From Chryseobacterium carnipullorum (GTDB taxonomy: Bacteria; Bacteroidota; Bacteroidia; Flavobacteriales; Weeksellaceae): a stretch of 64,000 bases of DNA. Where the stretch lies: NCBI RefSeq assembly GCF_900142785.1, contig NZ_FRCD01000016.1, forward strand, positions 85,949 through 149,948, written 5' to 3'. The notes under the pieces were generated by a model, which searched no databases, was not told the DNA's origin, and saw only the letters and a list, made by a program, of their open reading frames with translations. Positions 18,512-28,700 of the stretch are shown here, piece by piece. Position 1 is the first letter of the stretch. The number at the start of each line of letters is the position of its first letter. The translations under genes and the position numbers were made by a program.

Positions 18512-19381
18512 TTAAAAGGTATCGGCTTTAAGAATTTCAGAATAGTTCACCTTCATTTCTATGGTACGTCCGGAGAGTTGTTCTTCAATCAGACGAATCA
18601 TCATCACTTTACTGTTTGGGTAAGTAAATTTTTTGAAAACATAGATGTTCCTGAAATTTTTCCTAAAGTGCTTTTGAGGATTGAGTTGTAAAATGGGCGT
18701 CAGATCTACACTTTGGTTGTTTGTTGATTTGTGGATTTTTTTGTCTTCTAACGAAAATTTCAATTCCTCAATATCATAGCTCAGATTAGAATTGTTTTTG
18801 ATAGTCATATCCAAAAAGATGTAATCGCTTATCACATATACATTATTGAGCTGAAAGCTGAGTTTTAAATTTTTCTCTTCTCTAATTGGATTTTTCTCAG
18901 ATTTTTTTCGAATAATATCCATCGCAAATTTTCGCAATTCAAGATTTGAGAAAACCATTTTATCAAACTCTATAGGTTGCATCGCTTCGGGTTGAATATG
19001 GATATTAGTAATCGTATTGAGGTTGTCCTGGTTTCTATGCACCACTTTGTACTGTGCGATGAAAGACTGCGCAACAACGGTTATCACTCCGATTTTATCT
19101 CCATTAAAAAAAATGGAAGGTGCTTTGATTTTTCCTTTCTCACCAAAATCAGGATGGTCTGTGATTTTTATTCTAGCAATATTGGTCGCTGGCAAATCGC
19201 CCGTTAGCAGTTCGGTTGACAAATCCACATACTGAATCGGTTCCGGCGAAATAATATGCAGGTTGATCCCTTCGGTAATTTCAATCTCCGGTAAATCGGA
19301 AATAATCTGTTCTTTGGTTGCAGTTTGAGCTGTCAAAAATTGAGCTGTGAATAATAAAAGGATGTATAATAAAGTTCTCAT
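18512..19381 (-). CDS. traN: Conjugative transfer protein TraN
   Basis: A 289-aa exported protein of the Bacteroidetes conjugative-transposon TraN family (DUF4138). A cleavable signal peptide (LLLFTAQFLTAQ) is followed by a beta-rich domain with PEIEITEGINLHIISPEPIQ and a second domain around NNVYVISDYIFLDMTIKNNS. By position and fold it is the VirB9-like periplasmic/outer-membrane component of the mating channel. It follows traM by 4 bp in the order K-L-M-N expected for CTnDOT-type operons. Confidence 0.85.
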   Translation of the reverse strand: MRTLLYILLLFTAQFLTAQTATKEQIISDLPEIEITEGINLHIISPEPIQYVDLSTELLTGDLPATNIARIKITDHPDFGEKGKIKAPSIFFNGDKIGVITVVAQSFIAQYKVVHRNQDNLNTITNIHIQPEAMQPIEFDKMVFSNLELRKFAMDIIRKKSEKNPIREEKNLKLSFQLNNVYVISDYIFLDMTIKNNSNLSYDIEELKFSLEDKKIHKSTNNQSVDLTPILQLNPQKHFRKNFRNIYVFKKFTYPNSKVMMIRLIEEQLSGRTIEMKVNYSEILKADTF

Positions 19382-19385
19382 TGTT

Positions 19386-20594
19386 TTATTTTTTTTGTTG
19401 GTTTTGTGAATCTTTCAATTGTTTTTCGTCGATGAGAAAAACGTAAGAATTGTATTTCAATTTTGCTTTGTTCTCTTTGATCAGGTTGGCAATAGATTTA
19501 GATGTTGATGTAAACAGGCTGGATCCAATGCTTGAGAAAAATCCTTTTCCGCCCATATCCATCTGTGTGCCCTGAACCGAGTTAGTTCCCATTTCCCGCA
19601 TCATATCTCTAAAAACACTTTGTGGAACGTACAATCCCTTCATACCGTCAACATCATAAATCGAAAGATTGACAGGATAGATTTCTCCTTTTGTATAGAC
19701 CGAAACAATACTGAGATTGACTCTTTGCATCGAAAATCCTGAGATTTGCCCGTATAAAATGGAACCTTTTATTATTTTTTTGTTTCCAACAAAGATGTCT
19801 TCCAACAATCGAAATCTGATCCTGCTTCCTAAAAATCCTTTGTTGTTTTCGTCAATGACTGCTTTGATAAAACTATTTTCTTTCTCCTTATAGAAAGCAT
19901 TGAACTCATTGTTGATTCCGGATTTGCTCACATTGAAAGTTGAATTTAGAAAATCTTCCATCTTATCCGTATTTGATTTCAATCTCTTTTCTGCAGCGAG
20001 TTTAGCTTGGTACTCCGGGTCACGAGATTTTTCTAAAGAATCCATTACCAACATTTGTTCTTTCAAATATTTTACAGGATCCGTTTGGACACTTTGTGTC
20101 TTTTCTTTAGGTGTATCAGCGTATTTATCTTCCTGGTTTCCGTAAGATTTATCATTCAGCATTTTGATGATCTCCGAAGACCTGCTGTAATCCTTATCGT
20201 CCCTTTGTGATTGATTTGGTTTGTAATACGAGGATTGATTTCCTTTCGCCTCATATTGATTTTGTCTACTATTGACCGTTTTTAGTGAATCTATTTTCCT
20301 TTTTTGCGCTAATGACAACTGGTCATCATAGTTCAATAAACTGTCTTCTTCTTTGTCCAATCCACCGAGCATTGTTCTGTTATCCTCTTTTTTGAAGAAA
20401 GCATTATAAGCATCATTTTTGCTCATAATAGAATCCTGCGTATCACCCAGTGAAAGAGATAATTCTTTTGGCTTGTCTTTTTCAGAAGTGTCCTCTTTGA
20501 CAAACTGCGCTGCTACATAGCCGAAAAGAAAAAGAAATGGCAAAGCCAAAAGAGGCAGAATATATTTTTTTTCTTTAAAATTTATTTTTTTCAT
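19386..20594 (-). CDS. traM: Conjugative transfer protein TraM
   Basis: A 402-aa TraM-family protein (DUF3714), analogous to VirB10: one N-terminal membrane span (about residues 10-27, LPLLALPFLFLFGYVAAQFV), a long hydrophilic periplasmic stretch rich in Lys, Ser, Gln and Asp (30-220), and a C-terminal beta-rich domain (about 245-390). That domain contains FLGSRIRFRLLEDIFVGNKK and the closing segment LKYNSYVFLIDEKQLKD. It would bridge the inner and outer membranes. It lies 34 bp downstream of the TraL-like gene. Confidence 0.85.
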   Translation of the reverse strand: MKKINFKEKKYILPLLALPFLFLFGYVAAQFVKEDTSEKDKPKELSLSLGDTQDSIMSKNDAYNAFFKKEDNRTMLGGLDKEEDSLLNYDDQLSLAQKRKIDSLKTVNSRQNQYEAKGNQSSYYKPNQSQRDDKDYSRSSEIIKMLNDKSYGNQEDKYADTPKEKTQSVQTDPVKYLKEQMLVMDSLEKSRDPEYQAKLAAEKRLKSNTDKMEDFLNSTFNVSKSGINNEFNAFYKEKENSFIKAVIDENNKGFLGSRIRFRLLEDIFVGNKKIIKGSILYGQISGFSMQRVNLSIVSVYTKGEIYPVNLSIYDVDGMKGLYVPQSVFRDMMREMGTNSVQGTQMDMGGKGFFSSIGSSLFTSTSKSIANLIKENKAKLKYNSYVFLIDEKQLKDSQNQQKK

Positions 20595-20628
20595 TTATTT
20601 TTGATTTTTGTATAAATTGCCTCCGGTG

Positions 20629-20982
20629 CTACCGGCCATTTTTTAATTTTTGGTATTGGTTGAACAGATAGTCAATTCGTAAGCTGTCTTCTTTTTCAAG
20701 AGCGTTTTGGTCTCTTTTTTCTTTTAAAGTTTTCAGTTCGTTCACAATTTTCTCCATCTCTTTATCATTGTTCACAGGTGGATTTTGACTCATCTTACTC
20801 TTAGAATAGAGAACCGGAGGCCTTATTTTGAAAGCCGTTTCGGAAGGGAAAAAGATACCTTGAATGAGAGACCCTATAAATGAAACCGACAGTAGAATCA
20901 TTGAATACGTGAAGAATTTCTTCGGATTTTGAACTGCCCACTGCAGCCATTTCTGACCTTTTTTTTTAAATGTAGTTTCCAT
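20629..20982 (-). CDS. traL: TraL-position membrane protein
   Basis: A 117-aa protein with one membrane span at about residues 25-45 (FTYSMILLSVSFIGSLIQGIFF) and a charged, helical C-terminus (KIVNELKTLKEKRDQNALEK). It sits between TraK and TraM, the place of the small TraL protein of Bacteroidetes conjugative transposons, and is two bp from traK. Sequence similarity to TraL cannot be judged by eye, so the symbol rests on order, size and topology. Confidence 0.6.
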   Translation of the reverse strand: METTFKKKGQKWLQWAVQNPKKFFTYSMILLSVSFIGSLIQGIFFPSETAFKIRPPVLYSKSKMSQNPPVNNDKEMEKIVNELKTLKEKRDQNALEKEDSLRIDYLFNQYQKLKNGR

Positions 20983-20984
20983 TT

Positions 20985-21599
20985 TTAGTAAGAGTTTTTA
21001 TTTTGATTGGATAGTTCTTCGTTATTGATGATTCGCCAGTTTTTAAGAATCACGCCGTGAGGATTATTAGGGCTCCGAATGATGTCTTCAAAGAAACCTT
21101 CGGCGATGAGCATTCTGGTAATGACAGAAGATTTTCTTGTGATCATCTGTTTTCCGAAAAAGCTAAATTTCTTCTGTTCCATATTGAGTGCAATAGAATC
21201 GGTATGGATACTGACCATCGAACTGGACGCGATGATCTGATTGTAAAAACCTTTTTCCTTTAAGTTGGTATATTCTTTTTTCCCGCTGTCATCAATGAGA
21301 TATAATGACTTTTGAATATTATCCTTGATATAGGTATCATCTGGAGCGAGTGTGAAAAACAGTCTGTGGAAAAGTTCTATCTGCGCTTTGTATTCAACAG
21401 GTCGGTTGAGAAGTACGTCCGTTTGCTTGGCAAGAACCGGAACCCCATTATCTAAAATGTAAATGGATCTTCTGGAATCCTCGATCATTCTGTACGCAAA
21501 GAAAAATCCTGCAATGACAATGAAAACAGCAAAAGCAATGGTTGAGATTGAAATAACCTTGTTGATTTTAATTCTTTGTTCTATGTTTTTAATAAGCAT
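20985..21599 (-). CDS. traK: Conjugative transfer protein TraK (VirB8-like)
   Basis: A 204-aa protein of the TraK family: short cytoplasmic N-terminus (MLIKNIEQRIKINKVISIST), one membrane span (residues about 18-37) and a periplasmic domain with VEYKAQIELFHRLFFTLAPD, a stretch conserved in this family. TraK is the VirB8-like inner-membrane assembly factor. It follows traJ by 18 bp and belongs to the same operon. Confidence 0.88.
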   Translation of the reverse strand: MLIKNIEQRIKINKVISISTIAFAVFIVIAGFFFAYRMIEDSRRSIYILDNGVPVLAKQTDVLLNRPVEYKAQIELFHRLFFTLAPDDTYIKDNIQKSLYLIDDSGKKEYTNLKEKGFYNQIIASSSMVSIHTDSIALNMEQKKFSFFGKQMITRKSSVITRMLIAEGFFEDIIRSPNNPHGVILKNWRIINNEELSNQNKNSY

Positions 21600-21617
21600 T
21601 TATGGTAATTTTTGAGA

Positions 21618-22850
21618 TTATTTTCCGTTTTTCATCGCTTCCTTAACTCTTCCCGAAGCTGAGCCTGCTGCTGCACTCGCTGCGACAGAAGCTCCTCCTG
21701 TTTTAGCCGCCAATATTGCTGTTTTGGCACTGCTTGCTATTTTTCCTGCTGCATTTTTCATTTTGGTCATTGATCCTGCTCCTCCCGCAGAAACAATACT
21801 GTCTGCAATAGTTGGAGTCATTAAAACTCCGATTCCTGTAACCACATAGGCAACACATGTAAACAGCTGATTGTAGATCATTCCCGAATTACTCACATAG
21901 ACCATCAAAGCGTCTAAGTTGGTAATGGTTCCGTTGGATAAAAGCGTATCGTATCTTTCAATCTCCATTGTATAACCCGAAGCGATCAGTTGCTGACCGA
22001 TGTTGATGATGGTGTAGGCAACAAAAGTGTAGAGATTGATATTGATGAATTTTGAGACCCAACTGTATAATGAATTTTCAAATCCGGGAATAAGAGCCAT
22101 TCCAACAGCTATCGGTCCCAAAATAATTAAAATGTAAGACCATATTTTTTGAATGAAGAAAATGAGATATACACAAATCCTAAGAATGGAAAGACAACAA
22201 AATTCAATGAGTTCTGCTACTAATTTTTGCATTTGGAACTCCATTCTTATCGACCATTCCTTGATGGGCTGAATGAGTTTATCCAATCCTTCGCTGATGT
22301 CATACCACGAATCATCCGCATCTTCAGTAGTACTCTCAATGACTTCCTGTTTGGCATCTTCTTCCGCCTTTAATTTAATGACAGCATCTAATAATTGTTG
22401 CTGCTTCTTAAATCTCTCGATCCTTAAATCATTGACTTCCGATTCTATCTCACTGAAAATTGAAATTCCGGGTTCGGCAATCGCCTCAAATGGTGCCTGA
22501 ATCATACTGACAAATCCGCTCCAGTAAACAAGGGTAAATCCTATAAGAATGGGCTTCAGCATCGGTGTGATTTCCCACTCCCTGTCTCCGGCGGCCATTT
22601 GCCAACCCATATATCCGAGGTACATAAGAGCGCCTAAACCGCCTATTGCTTTTCCTACCAAAGCAGAACCGGCAGCACTATCTTGTACGCTATTATCCAG
22701 CTTTGTAAAAACTTCCATAAACCAGTTCTCAAAAGCCCCGTCTCCTTTTAAAAATTGGAGTAGATTACTGTAATCGCCGTCTGTCTGGGCGAAGCCAATA
22801 ATTGGCAGTAATATTGTCAAAAGGCAAAATAATAAGGTTGTTTTATTCAT
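21618..22850 (-). CDS. traJ: Conjugative transfer protein TraJ (VirB6-like)
   Basis: A 410-aa polytopic protein. It has a signal-like N-terminus, a membrane region around GGLGALMYLGYMGWQMAAGD, an acidic helical loop (about 140-190), and several later spans (CLSILRICVYLIFFIQKIWS; YILIILGPIAVGMALIPGFE). The C-terminus is small and Ala/Lys/Ser-rich. This matches TraJ, the VirB6-like inner-membrane channel component. It is preceded by the 276-aa small exported protein gene with 2 bp between. Confidence 0.85.
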   Translation of the reverse strand: MNKTTLLFCLLTILLPIIGFAQTDGDYSNLLQFLKGDGAFENWFMEVFTKLDNSVQDSAAGSALVGKAIGGLGALMYLGYMGWQMAAGDREWEITPMLKPILIGFTLVYWSGFVSMIQAPFEAIAEPGISIFSEIESEVNDLRIERFKKQQQLLDAVIKLKAEEDAKQEVIESTTEDADDSWYDISEGLDKLIQPIKEWSIRMEFQMQKLVAELIEFCCLSILRICVYLIFFIQKIWSYILIILGPIAVGMALIPGFENSLYSWVSKFININLYTFVAYTIINIGQQLIASGYTMEIERYDTLLSNGTITNLDALMVYVSNSGMIYNQLFTCVAYVVTGIGVLMTPTIADSIVSAGGAGSMTKMKNAAGKIASSAKTAILAAKTGGASVAASAAAGSASGRVKEAMKNGK

Positions 22851-22852
22851 TT

Positions 22853-23683
22853 TTAATATCGGTGTTTATAATGATTCATCATATTTTGAACAATTTGCTG
22901 GTCTGATGCCGGAGCCCAAGCTTGTGGTAAAGCATAATTTGAATGGTTCTTTAAAATGTTTTTATAATCTGTAAGAAGTGTTGTCTTATTATTGTGCTTC
23001 CTTAATTCCCTTACAAACTTTCTCCATTTGATAAGGGTTTCGTGATACATAATGAACCGTTTTCCCCTTGGCATATCCATAGACCGGGACATTGAATATT
23101 TTTCTTTGATTAAATCCAGTTCTTCCTGAAGTCTTTTTAATGTTCCTGTTGAGCTGAGTGTTTCAAAGGTTTGCTGGTCTTTCAGTCGCCACTCGATAAA
23201 ATTTTGTGGTATATCAGGGAACTCGGTAATGGGTCTTAGCATTCGTTTATAATACAAAAGCCAAAGAGGATCGGCATCGACCGTAGCGGAAGTCCAATGG
23301 GCAAAATCCTGAACACTTCTTTTATGAATGGTATCTGAAGCTGCCTTTATTTTTTTTGCTTCTTCCTCCTGAAACTTCAATTGAGAGAATCTCTGATTTT
23401 GCACCCCAGTAGGTTTTAATGGTCGAATATCTTCACCGTCTTTATAATCCCTGTTGATCTTCGGTGCCCACATTCCCCAAACCGTCGCGTAGGCAAAATT
23501 GGTTTGAATACCTAAAAAGTATTTTGGATAAGGACGCCAGTCTCCCCAATCTTGAAAGACCATTCTTTTATGCTGGGCAACAATGGAAGGGTCATTCAAT
23601 CTCTTTACACTCAATTGTCCAAACACAGTGACTGCAATCAAGAGGAACTGAAATAGGCTGATTTTTTTTAGTAAATTTTCCAT
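22853..23683 (-). CDS. Exported conjugation protein, paralogue 4 of 4
   Basis: A 276-aa exported protein (signal peptide LFQFLLIAVTVFGQ) just upstream of TraJ. Most of its length is charged and helical. Its C-terminus, ASDQQIVQNMMNHYKHRY, resembles the ends of the next three genes (pattern D..IV..[IM]M..Y). The position suggests a periplasmic VirB5/TrbJ-like part of the mating channel. It is longer than its neighbours, with extra W/Y/P-rich sequence (VFQDWGDWRPYPKYFLG) near residue 45. Confidence 0.65.
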   Translation of the reverse strand: MENLLKKISLFQFLLIAVTVFGQLSVKRLNDPSIVAQHKRMVFQDWGDWRPYPKYFLGIQTNFAYATVWGMWAPKINRDYKDGEDIRPLKPTGVQNQRFSQLKFQEEEAKKIKAASDTIHKRSVQDFAHWTSATVDADPLWLLYYKRMLRPITEFPDIPQNFIEWRLKDQQTFETLSSTGTLKRLQEELDLIKEKYSMSRSMDMPRGKRFIMYHETLIKWRKFVRELRKHNNKTTLLTDYKNILKNHSNYALPQAWAPASDQQIVQNMMNHYKHRY

Positions 23684-23688
23684 AATAA

Positions 23689-24354
23689 TTAATTAAAGAT
23701 GTAGTGGTATTTAGTGATGATGTCGCCAACAATGGCTCTGTCGATATTGATGTAATTACGAAGCACCGGAACCTGATACAGATAAGGGATTTTCTTGGCA
23801 TTCTCTAATCGCAGATTGATGTACAGAATGTTCCCATTGATATTTCTTACTCGTGTAAATATCTTTTCAATCAGCATTTCTCTATCCATCGCATCCATCA
23901 GAAAATCTTTGTCTTCATTGAGAATATCCTGGGTAACTTCCTGCTGAAGTTTCATCGTCTGCTTCCCGATTTCTATGTAATATTTTGAAATGAGTGCCGA
24001 ATATTCAGGATGTTGTGCGGATAAATCCAGCATTTTATTGGAGTTCGTCACTATTTTACCGAGATATTGATAGAGGTATATAAGTTTTTTACTCTGGGTC
24101 AAGGCTGAATTCACATTTTTCAGTTGTTGATAGATATACTCCTGAATCGCAATGATCTGCATGATTTTATTGTTGATATCATCATACAATTCCTTTTGCT
24201 TTTCGTATGAATCCAGAAAAGCTTGTTCACTTCCTAATCTGACTCCGTGGTTTACGGTGATCTGTGACAGAAGTTTGTCGTTAATCACTATTTGCTGGCT
24301 TTTTACCGATGCAACAGAGAAGAATAAAACTCCGGAAAAAAATATTTTTTTCAT
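23689..24354 (-). CDS. Exported conjugation protein, paralogue 3 of 4
   Basis: A 221-aa helical exported protein with a clear signal peptide (FFSGVLFFSVASVKS). The layout matches the 217-aa gene at 25053: long amphipathic helices, a KMLDLSAQHPEYSALISKYY segment that parallels VVQLASEHPEYAIFGV there, and a C-terminal NYINIDRAIVGDIITKYHYI like YINTDKAIVENIMNRYKRNF. The HPEY motif shared by the two makes them paralogues beyond doubt. The family is probably TraI/VirB5-like (DUF4141 type). Confidence 0.7.
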   Translation of the reverse strand: MKKIFFSGVLFFSVASVKSQQIVINDKLLSQITVNHGVRLGSEQAFLDSYEKQKELYDDINNKIMQIIAIQEYIYQQLKNVNSALTQSKKLIYLYQYLGKIVTNSNKMLDLSAQHPEYSALISKYYIEIGKQTMKLQQEVTQDILNEDKDFLMDAMDREMLIEKIFTRVRNINGNILYINLRLENAKKIPYLYQVPVLRNYINIDRAIVGDIITKYHYIFN

Positions 24355-24355
24355 T

Positions 24356-25042
24356 TTAGAAAGATTTAATGTTATCCATTATGCTTTCAACTACTTGCTT
24401 ATCCCTGTTGACAAAATATTGAAAGGCTCTTTTGTTACGTTTTACTTTGGCTTTAATATCCCTTATCTTCAAAAGCATATGCGTGGAATTCCTGCTCAAG
24501 GTTTTTACTTCACCCAAGGCATAGTCTAACAATGCTTTACGTTCTGATTTTTCCATTTGGTTAATGGCTCCGTAAGACAAAATGATCCCTGTTACCAGCC
24601 GTGTCACCATTTGCAGATCATCAACAAACTGAACCTGAGAAGGCAAAACAGCTATAATGGAATAAGGAGCATCGTTTATTTCATTGATAATAGCAGTCTG
24701 ATTGTTTGTTATTTTGGTTATTTCCCTGCTCATTGCTATTCCTGTTGGTATGGCTTGAATGGAAAACGAAACAATCCGCAATCTGTCCTGAACTTTGGTA
24801 ATCTTATCTTTGAATTGGTTCCATTGGTTTCTATTGGCCGTTTCTACGGTAGCATTGGCAATTTGCTTTTGCCGCATTTCTTTTTGTCGGTCATGTTCTT
24901 TCATCGTGGCATTGATCTCTATATCCATCATTGGAAATGAAACATTTTCCTGCTGCCAAGCTGGTGTAGAACCACCACCGGAGGATGTCAATACGAAATA
25001 AACTACAGGAATAAACAAACTGACAACAATTTTCTTTTTCAT
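24356..25042 (-). CDS. Exported conjugation protein, paralogue 2 of 4
   Basis: A 228-aa exported helical protein (N-terminal hydrophobic signal, FIPVVYFVLTSSGGG). It lacks the HPEY motif but closes with QYFVNRDKQVVESIMDNIKS, in register with the endings of the adjacent genes (N.D+.VVE.IM). It lies one base from the next gene and 10 bp from the TraI-like gene. It is likely a periplasmic conjugation component; the exact role is unknown. Confidence 0.65.
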   Translation of the reverse strand: MKKKIVVSLFIPVVYFVLTSSGGGSTPAWQQENVSFPMMDIEINATMKEHDRQKEMRQKQIANATVETANRNQWNQFKDKITKVQDRLRIVSFSIQAIPTGIAMSREITKITNNQTAIINEINDAPYSIIAVLPSQVQFVDDLQMVTRLVTGIILSYGAINQMEKSERKALLDYALGEVKTLSRNSTHMLLKIRDIKAKVKRNKRAFQYFVNRDKQVVESIMDNIKSF

Positions 25043-25052
25043 CTTTTTGGTA

Positions 25053-25706
25053 TTAAAAATTCCGTTTATACCTGTTCATTATATTTTCAACAATAGCCTT
25101 GTCGGTATTGATGTAGCCTGCAAATGGATTAATGGAATTCCAGAATCCCAATCGATTGGCTTTTTCTAATCGCAGTTTGATTGCTAAAAGCCAAAGCTTC
25201 AGATTTTTCACATTACCGGAAATATTATGCAGTATTTTGTATCGATCTCCTGCAGTAGCCAAATTCAGTTCACCGGATGCGAGAATATCAGATACATCGG
25301 TCACAATCTTTAAACTTTGCTCATACGTCTTTTGTGAAGCTTTAACTCCAAAAATGGCATATTCCGGATGTTCTGATGCCAATTGTACTACTTGTGAGGA
25401 ATAATTGTAGCATTTATTGAGTTCTGAGTAGATTTCCTGTGCCTGAATTCCGTTTTGTAAAGTGCCGGAAACTTCTTTTAAACCCTTCAGAATTTTATTC
25501 TGAATGTCATTAGCTGCCACCATCTGAGTCCCCACCCAGGTCTGTGCGTCCTTTAATTTTGAAGTTTCCTCAATGACTTCGTTCTGTTTCGCTTTTAAAT
25601 TTTCAGAATAGAGAATCATTGCCGCCGTTACCGTTGGGTCTATGTAGGTGTTTTGCGAATAAAGAATATTGACAAAACATAAAAATAAAATGCTATATTT
25701 TTTCAT
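25053..25706 (-). CDS. TraI-like exported conjugation protein, paralogue 1 of 4
   Basis: A 217-aa exported protein directly downstream of the VirB4/TraG ATPase, where CTnDOT-type operons have TraI (DUF4141). It has a signal peptide (LFLCFVNILYSQ), amphipathic helices, VVQLASEHPEYAIFGVKASQ near the middle and the ending INTDKAIVENIMNRYKRNF. Its ATG overlaps the end of the ATPase gene by 14 bp. The family resembles VirB5/TrbJ in size and helix content. Confidence 0.75.
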   Translation of the reverse strand: MKKYSILFLCFVNILYSQNTYIDPTVTAAMILYSENLKAKQNEVIEETSKLKDAQTWVGTQMVAANDIQNKILKGLKEVSGTLQNGIQAQEIYSELNKCYNYSSQVVQLASEHPEYAIFGVKASQKTYEQSLKIVTDVSDILASGELNLATAGDRYKILHNISGNVKNLKLWLLAIKLRLEKANRLGFWNSINPFAGYINTDKAIVENIMNRYKRNF

Positions 25707-28700
25707 ATTGTTGTTTATTTATGAATTCTGAAAAACTGATATTACGTTCTTCCAATTCCTGCGAGATGACTTTAAAAACATTCATCCCTTTGTGTTCTTT
25801 TTTCATCATTCTGTAAAAGGAATTGATTTTATCATCCAATGGATTTTGATATAAGTTCACGAGTGACACCAAGTTTTCCAGACTGTCTCCGAAGGTTTTG
25901 AGATCACCAACTATTCTGCGCAATGCTTCATCATAGTCGCCATATTGATGTACATAATATTCAACTGCTGATTTTTCAGGTTTTTCTGTGGTATAGGTTA
26001 AATACTGCTCCAATGAAACCTCATTTCCATAGACTTCGCCTTTGGAACCTCGTTTCAAGTAAAATTCTTTAAAACGACTTCTACCAAATTTATTATTCAG
26101 ATTATTGATAGTAAAAATCTTGTTTCGCTCTACTTTATTGAGTGAAAGCAGTGATGCAATCTTGTCGAAATTGTCCTTGAACTTCGTCTGGTCAAGCAAT
26201 ATAAACGTGTCCGAATTATTGATGATGGAATCTTTTACCACTGCATTTCCGATGATGTCATCAAGTTCCTGTGTTACCACTACTGCTTCTCCCCAAAATT
26301 TCCTCACCGTTTTATATAAATAGAGGATGTAGCCTCCCATCAGTTTACTTGCGATTGCCTTCCACGCTTCTTCGATGATCAGTGCTTTTCTTCGGTCTTT
26401 TCTGAGTCTCATTTTCTGAATAAAGGTGTCCATAATAATGAGCGTTACTATCGGAAAGAGCTTGGGATTATCCTTTACATTATCAATTTCAAAAACGATG
26501 AAAGATTCTTCAAACAGGGTATTGTCTGCGCTTTCATTTAATGTCGTTCCGTACCTTCCTCCTTTGTAAAAATCTTTCAGGACAAACAAAAAAGTGCGCA
26601 GATTGAATTCCTTTTCTATGATATTGTGTTTCTTATTATTTAGGTAGATAGGAAGAAATTGATCGCAATAATCATAAAACCCATTGAACGAAAGTTCAGT
26701 TACGATCAGCTTTTCTTCCAGTTCTTTTATTTTTCTGATAATGGCTTTTCTAAAGGATTCATTCCATTCTTCAGCTGATCTGGGTTGCCTGATGATGTCA
26801 TTCGACTTGATCAATATCAACTGCGTTTCATTGTATATTTTCCGTCTTTCTTCATCGTTCAGCGTGTCATACGCTTCATAAACTTTATAGAAATTTTCGC
26901 TTTCATATTCCGGATTATTGATGTTCTTGTCGGGATGATAAAATTTCAACAATTTTCTTCCCGCTTCCTTTATTTCATCAGAGCTGGCATCGAAACTGAT
27001 CCCCAAGATGTCATAGTATGTATGCTGCCCCTTTGATTCATTCTCAGATTCAGAAAATAGATCCTCTTCATATATGTTGTATTTACCCAGATATTGAATC
27101 AGTTCCTCGGAAGTTTTATTTTCATACCACTGTGTCCCAGAATTGAAATAACCGTGGTAGTAAGACAATAACACATTATCTAAAATGGATTTTTGGGCTG
27201 ATGACATTGAAGAATCCGGCCCTTGCCAAATCAAGAAAATTAAATTGGTCAAAAATTCGATTTTTTCAATATTAAATTCTTTCTTATCCATTAGAAAAGG
27301 ATTCATAGTAATAGGTTTTTCTTCGGTGTACTGAATGTATCTTCCTCCTTTGTATTTACAAGTTCCTGAATAAGAATCTCCTGTATCAACAATGACTACA
27401 TCATAATTGTAGGTCAGATATTGCTCGATGATATTATTCATTAAAAAACTCTTGCCTGACCCACTGGGTCCTAAAACAAACTTATTCCTGTTGTTTATTT
27501 TTCCTGTTTTCATCGGTAAATCCGAAGGATCTACTTTTAGCGGAACGCCTTGTCTGTCGGTAAATCTTAAATAGAAATTGGATTCTTCATTCACGGGGTA
27601 ACTTTCTTTAAAAAAAAAACACAAGGCCGCTTCGCTTGTCGTCATAAATAAATCGTATTCTCTAAGTTCTGTTCCATTGCCCGGAATGGCTGACCGAAAG
27701 AGTTCGAGTTGGTTGTAGGCATTTTTAGAAACTATAATTCCTTTCGTAAAAAGCTTATTTTCAATCATCGACTGAATATTTTCCATTTTCTCCAGTGTCT
27801 GTGCTGAAAAAAGGATGGAAAAGTGGGCATTCACAACGAGCTGTCCATCAATGGCAATATTATGAAGCAGAGTCTGAATTTCATCTGCTATAATAGCGTT
27901 GGACGGAGAATTGTTGGCTGCTCCTTCGTGCTTTTTCTTTTTTTTGTCGAGTTCCCTCTGCTGTTGTGCCTGAAGCGGAATGGTAATGATCTGATTGTAG
28001 ACAATCGTTTCGTAGTCTTCCAGTTCATTGATAAAACTAAAATTATCCACTGCTGTTTCAGCTGCTGCACCGTTACCGCCGAGAACAGAATAAGGCTCAA
28101 TTTCTGAAGGCAGATCAATATTTTCTACATCCACGTAAGAAATGTTCTTCACAAACCGGTTTCCGATCTGTAAAAATTCGTTGGTGCTTTTGATGTTATC
28201 AAATGTTGGGGATTCGGAAAATTGCATCGATAGCACACCGGAAATATAGTATTCAAAATCTTTCTCGAATAAAAACTCAGGTTCACAATTATTCTGTTTC
28301 AAAAGCATCAGAACTTTCTGGCATTTATCCCGTAGTTCCTTATAGCTTTTATCCGAAAAATGATAATGCTTCGTTTTCTTTTTCAGCTTATCATCGATGA
28401 TATCTGTAAAAAAAAGCACCGTTTCGATGGTTTTAAAAAGCCTGCCATCAAAATGTTCCGAATATTTTTGCTGCAGAAACTGGTTTGATTGTTCAGCGGT
28501 GTATCTTTTCTTAGAAAAAATATCAAGCTTCTGAACAATTCTTCCCTCTCCAATGATCGACACCACCTGATTTAATACCGTGTGGAAATTGAGATAGCTG
28601 TCAGGATCTGCCGAATATTGTTCGACAATGTTTTTTATCTTGATCCCGATAATAGGGTTTCCGTATTGTCCGAAAAGAACATCAAAATCCCAATTGAAAT

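Noticed and set aside
26827..27024. The J-domain as a separate gene or an assembly join
   Set aside because: The reading frame of the ATPase continues on both sides without stop or start, and the ATPase motifs lie in correct order around it.
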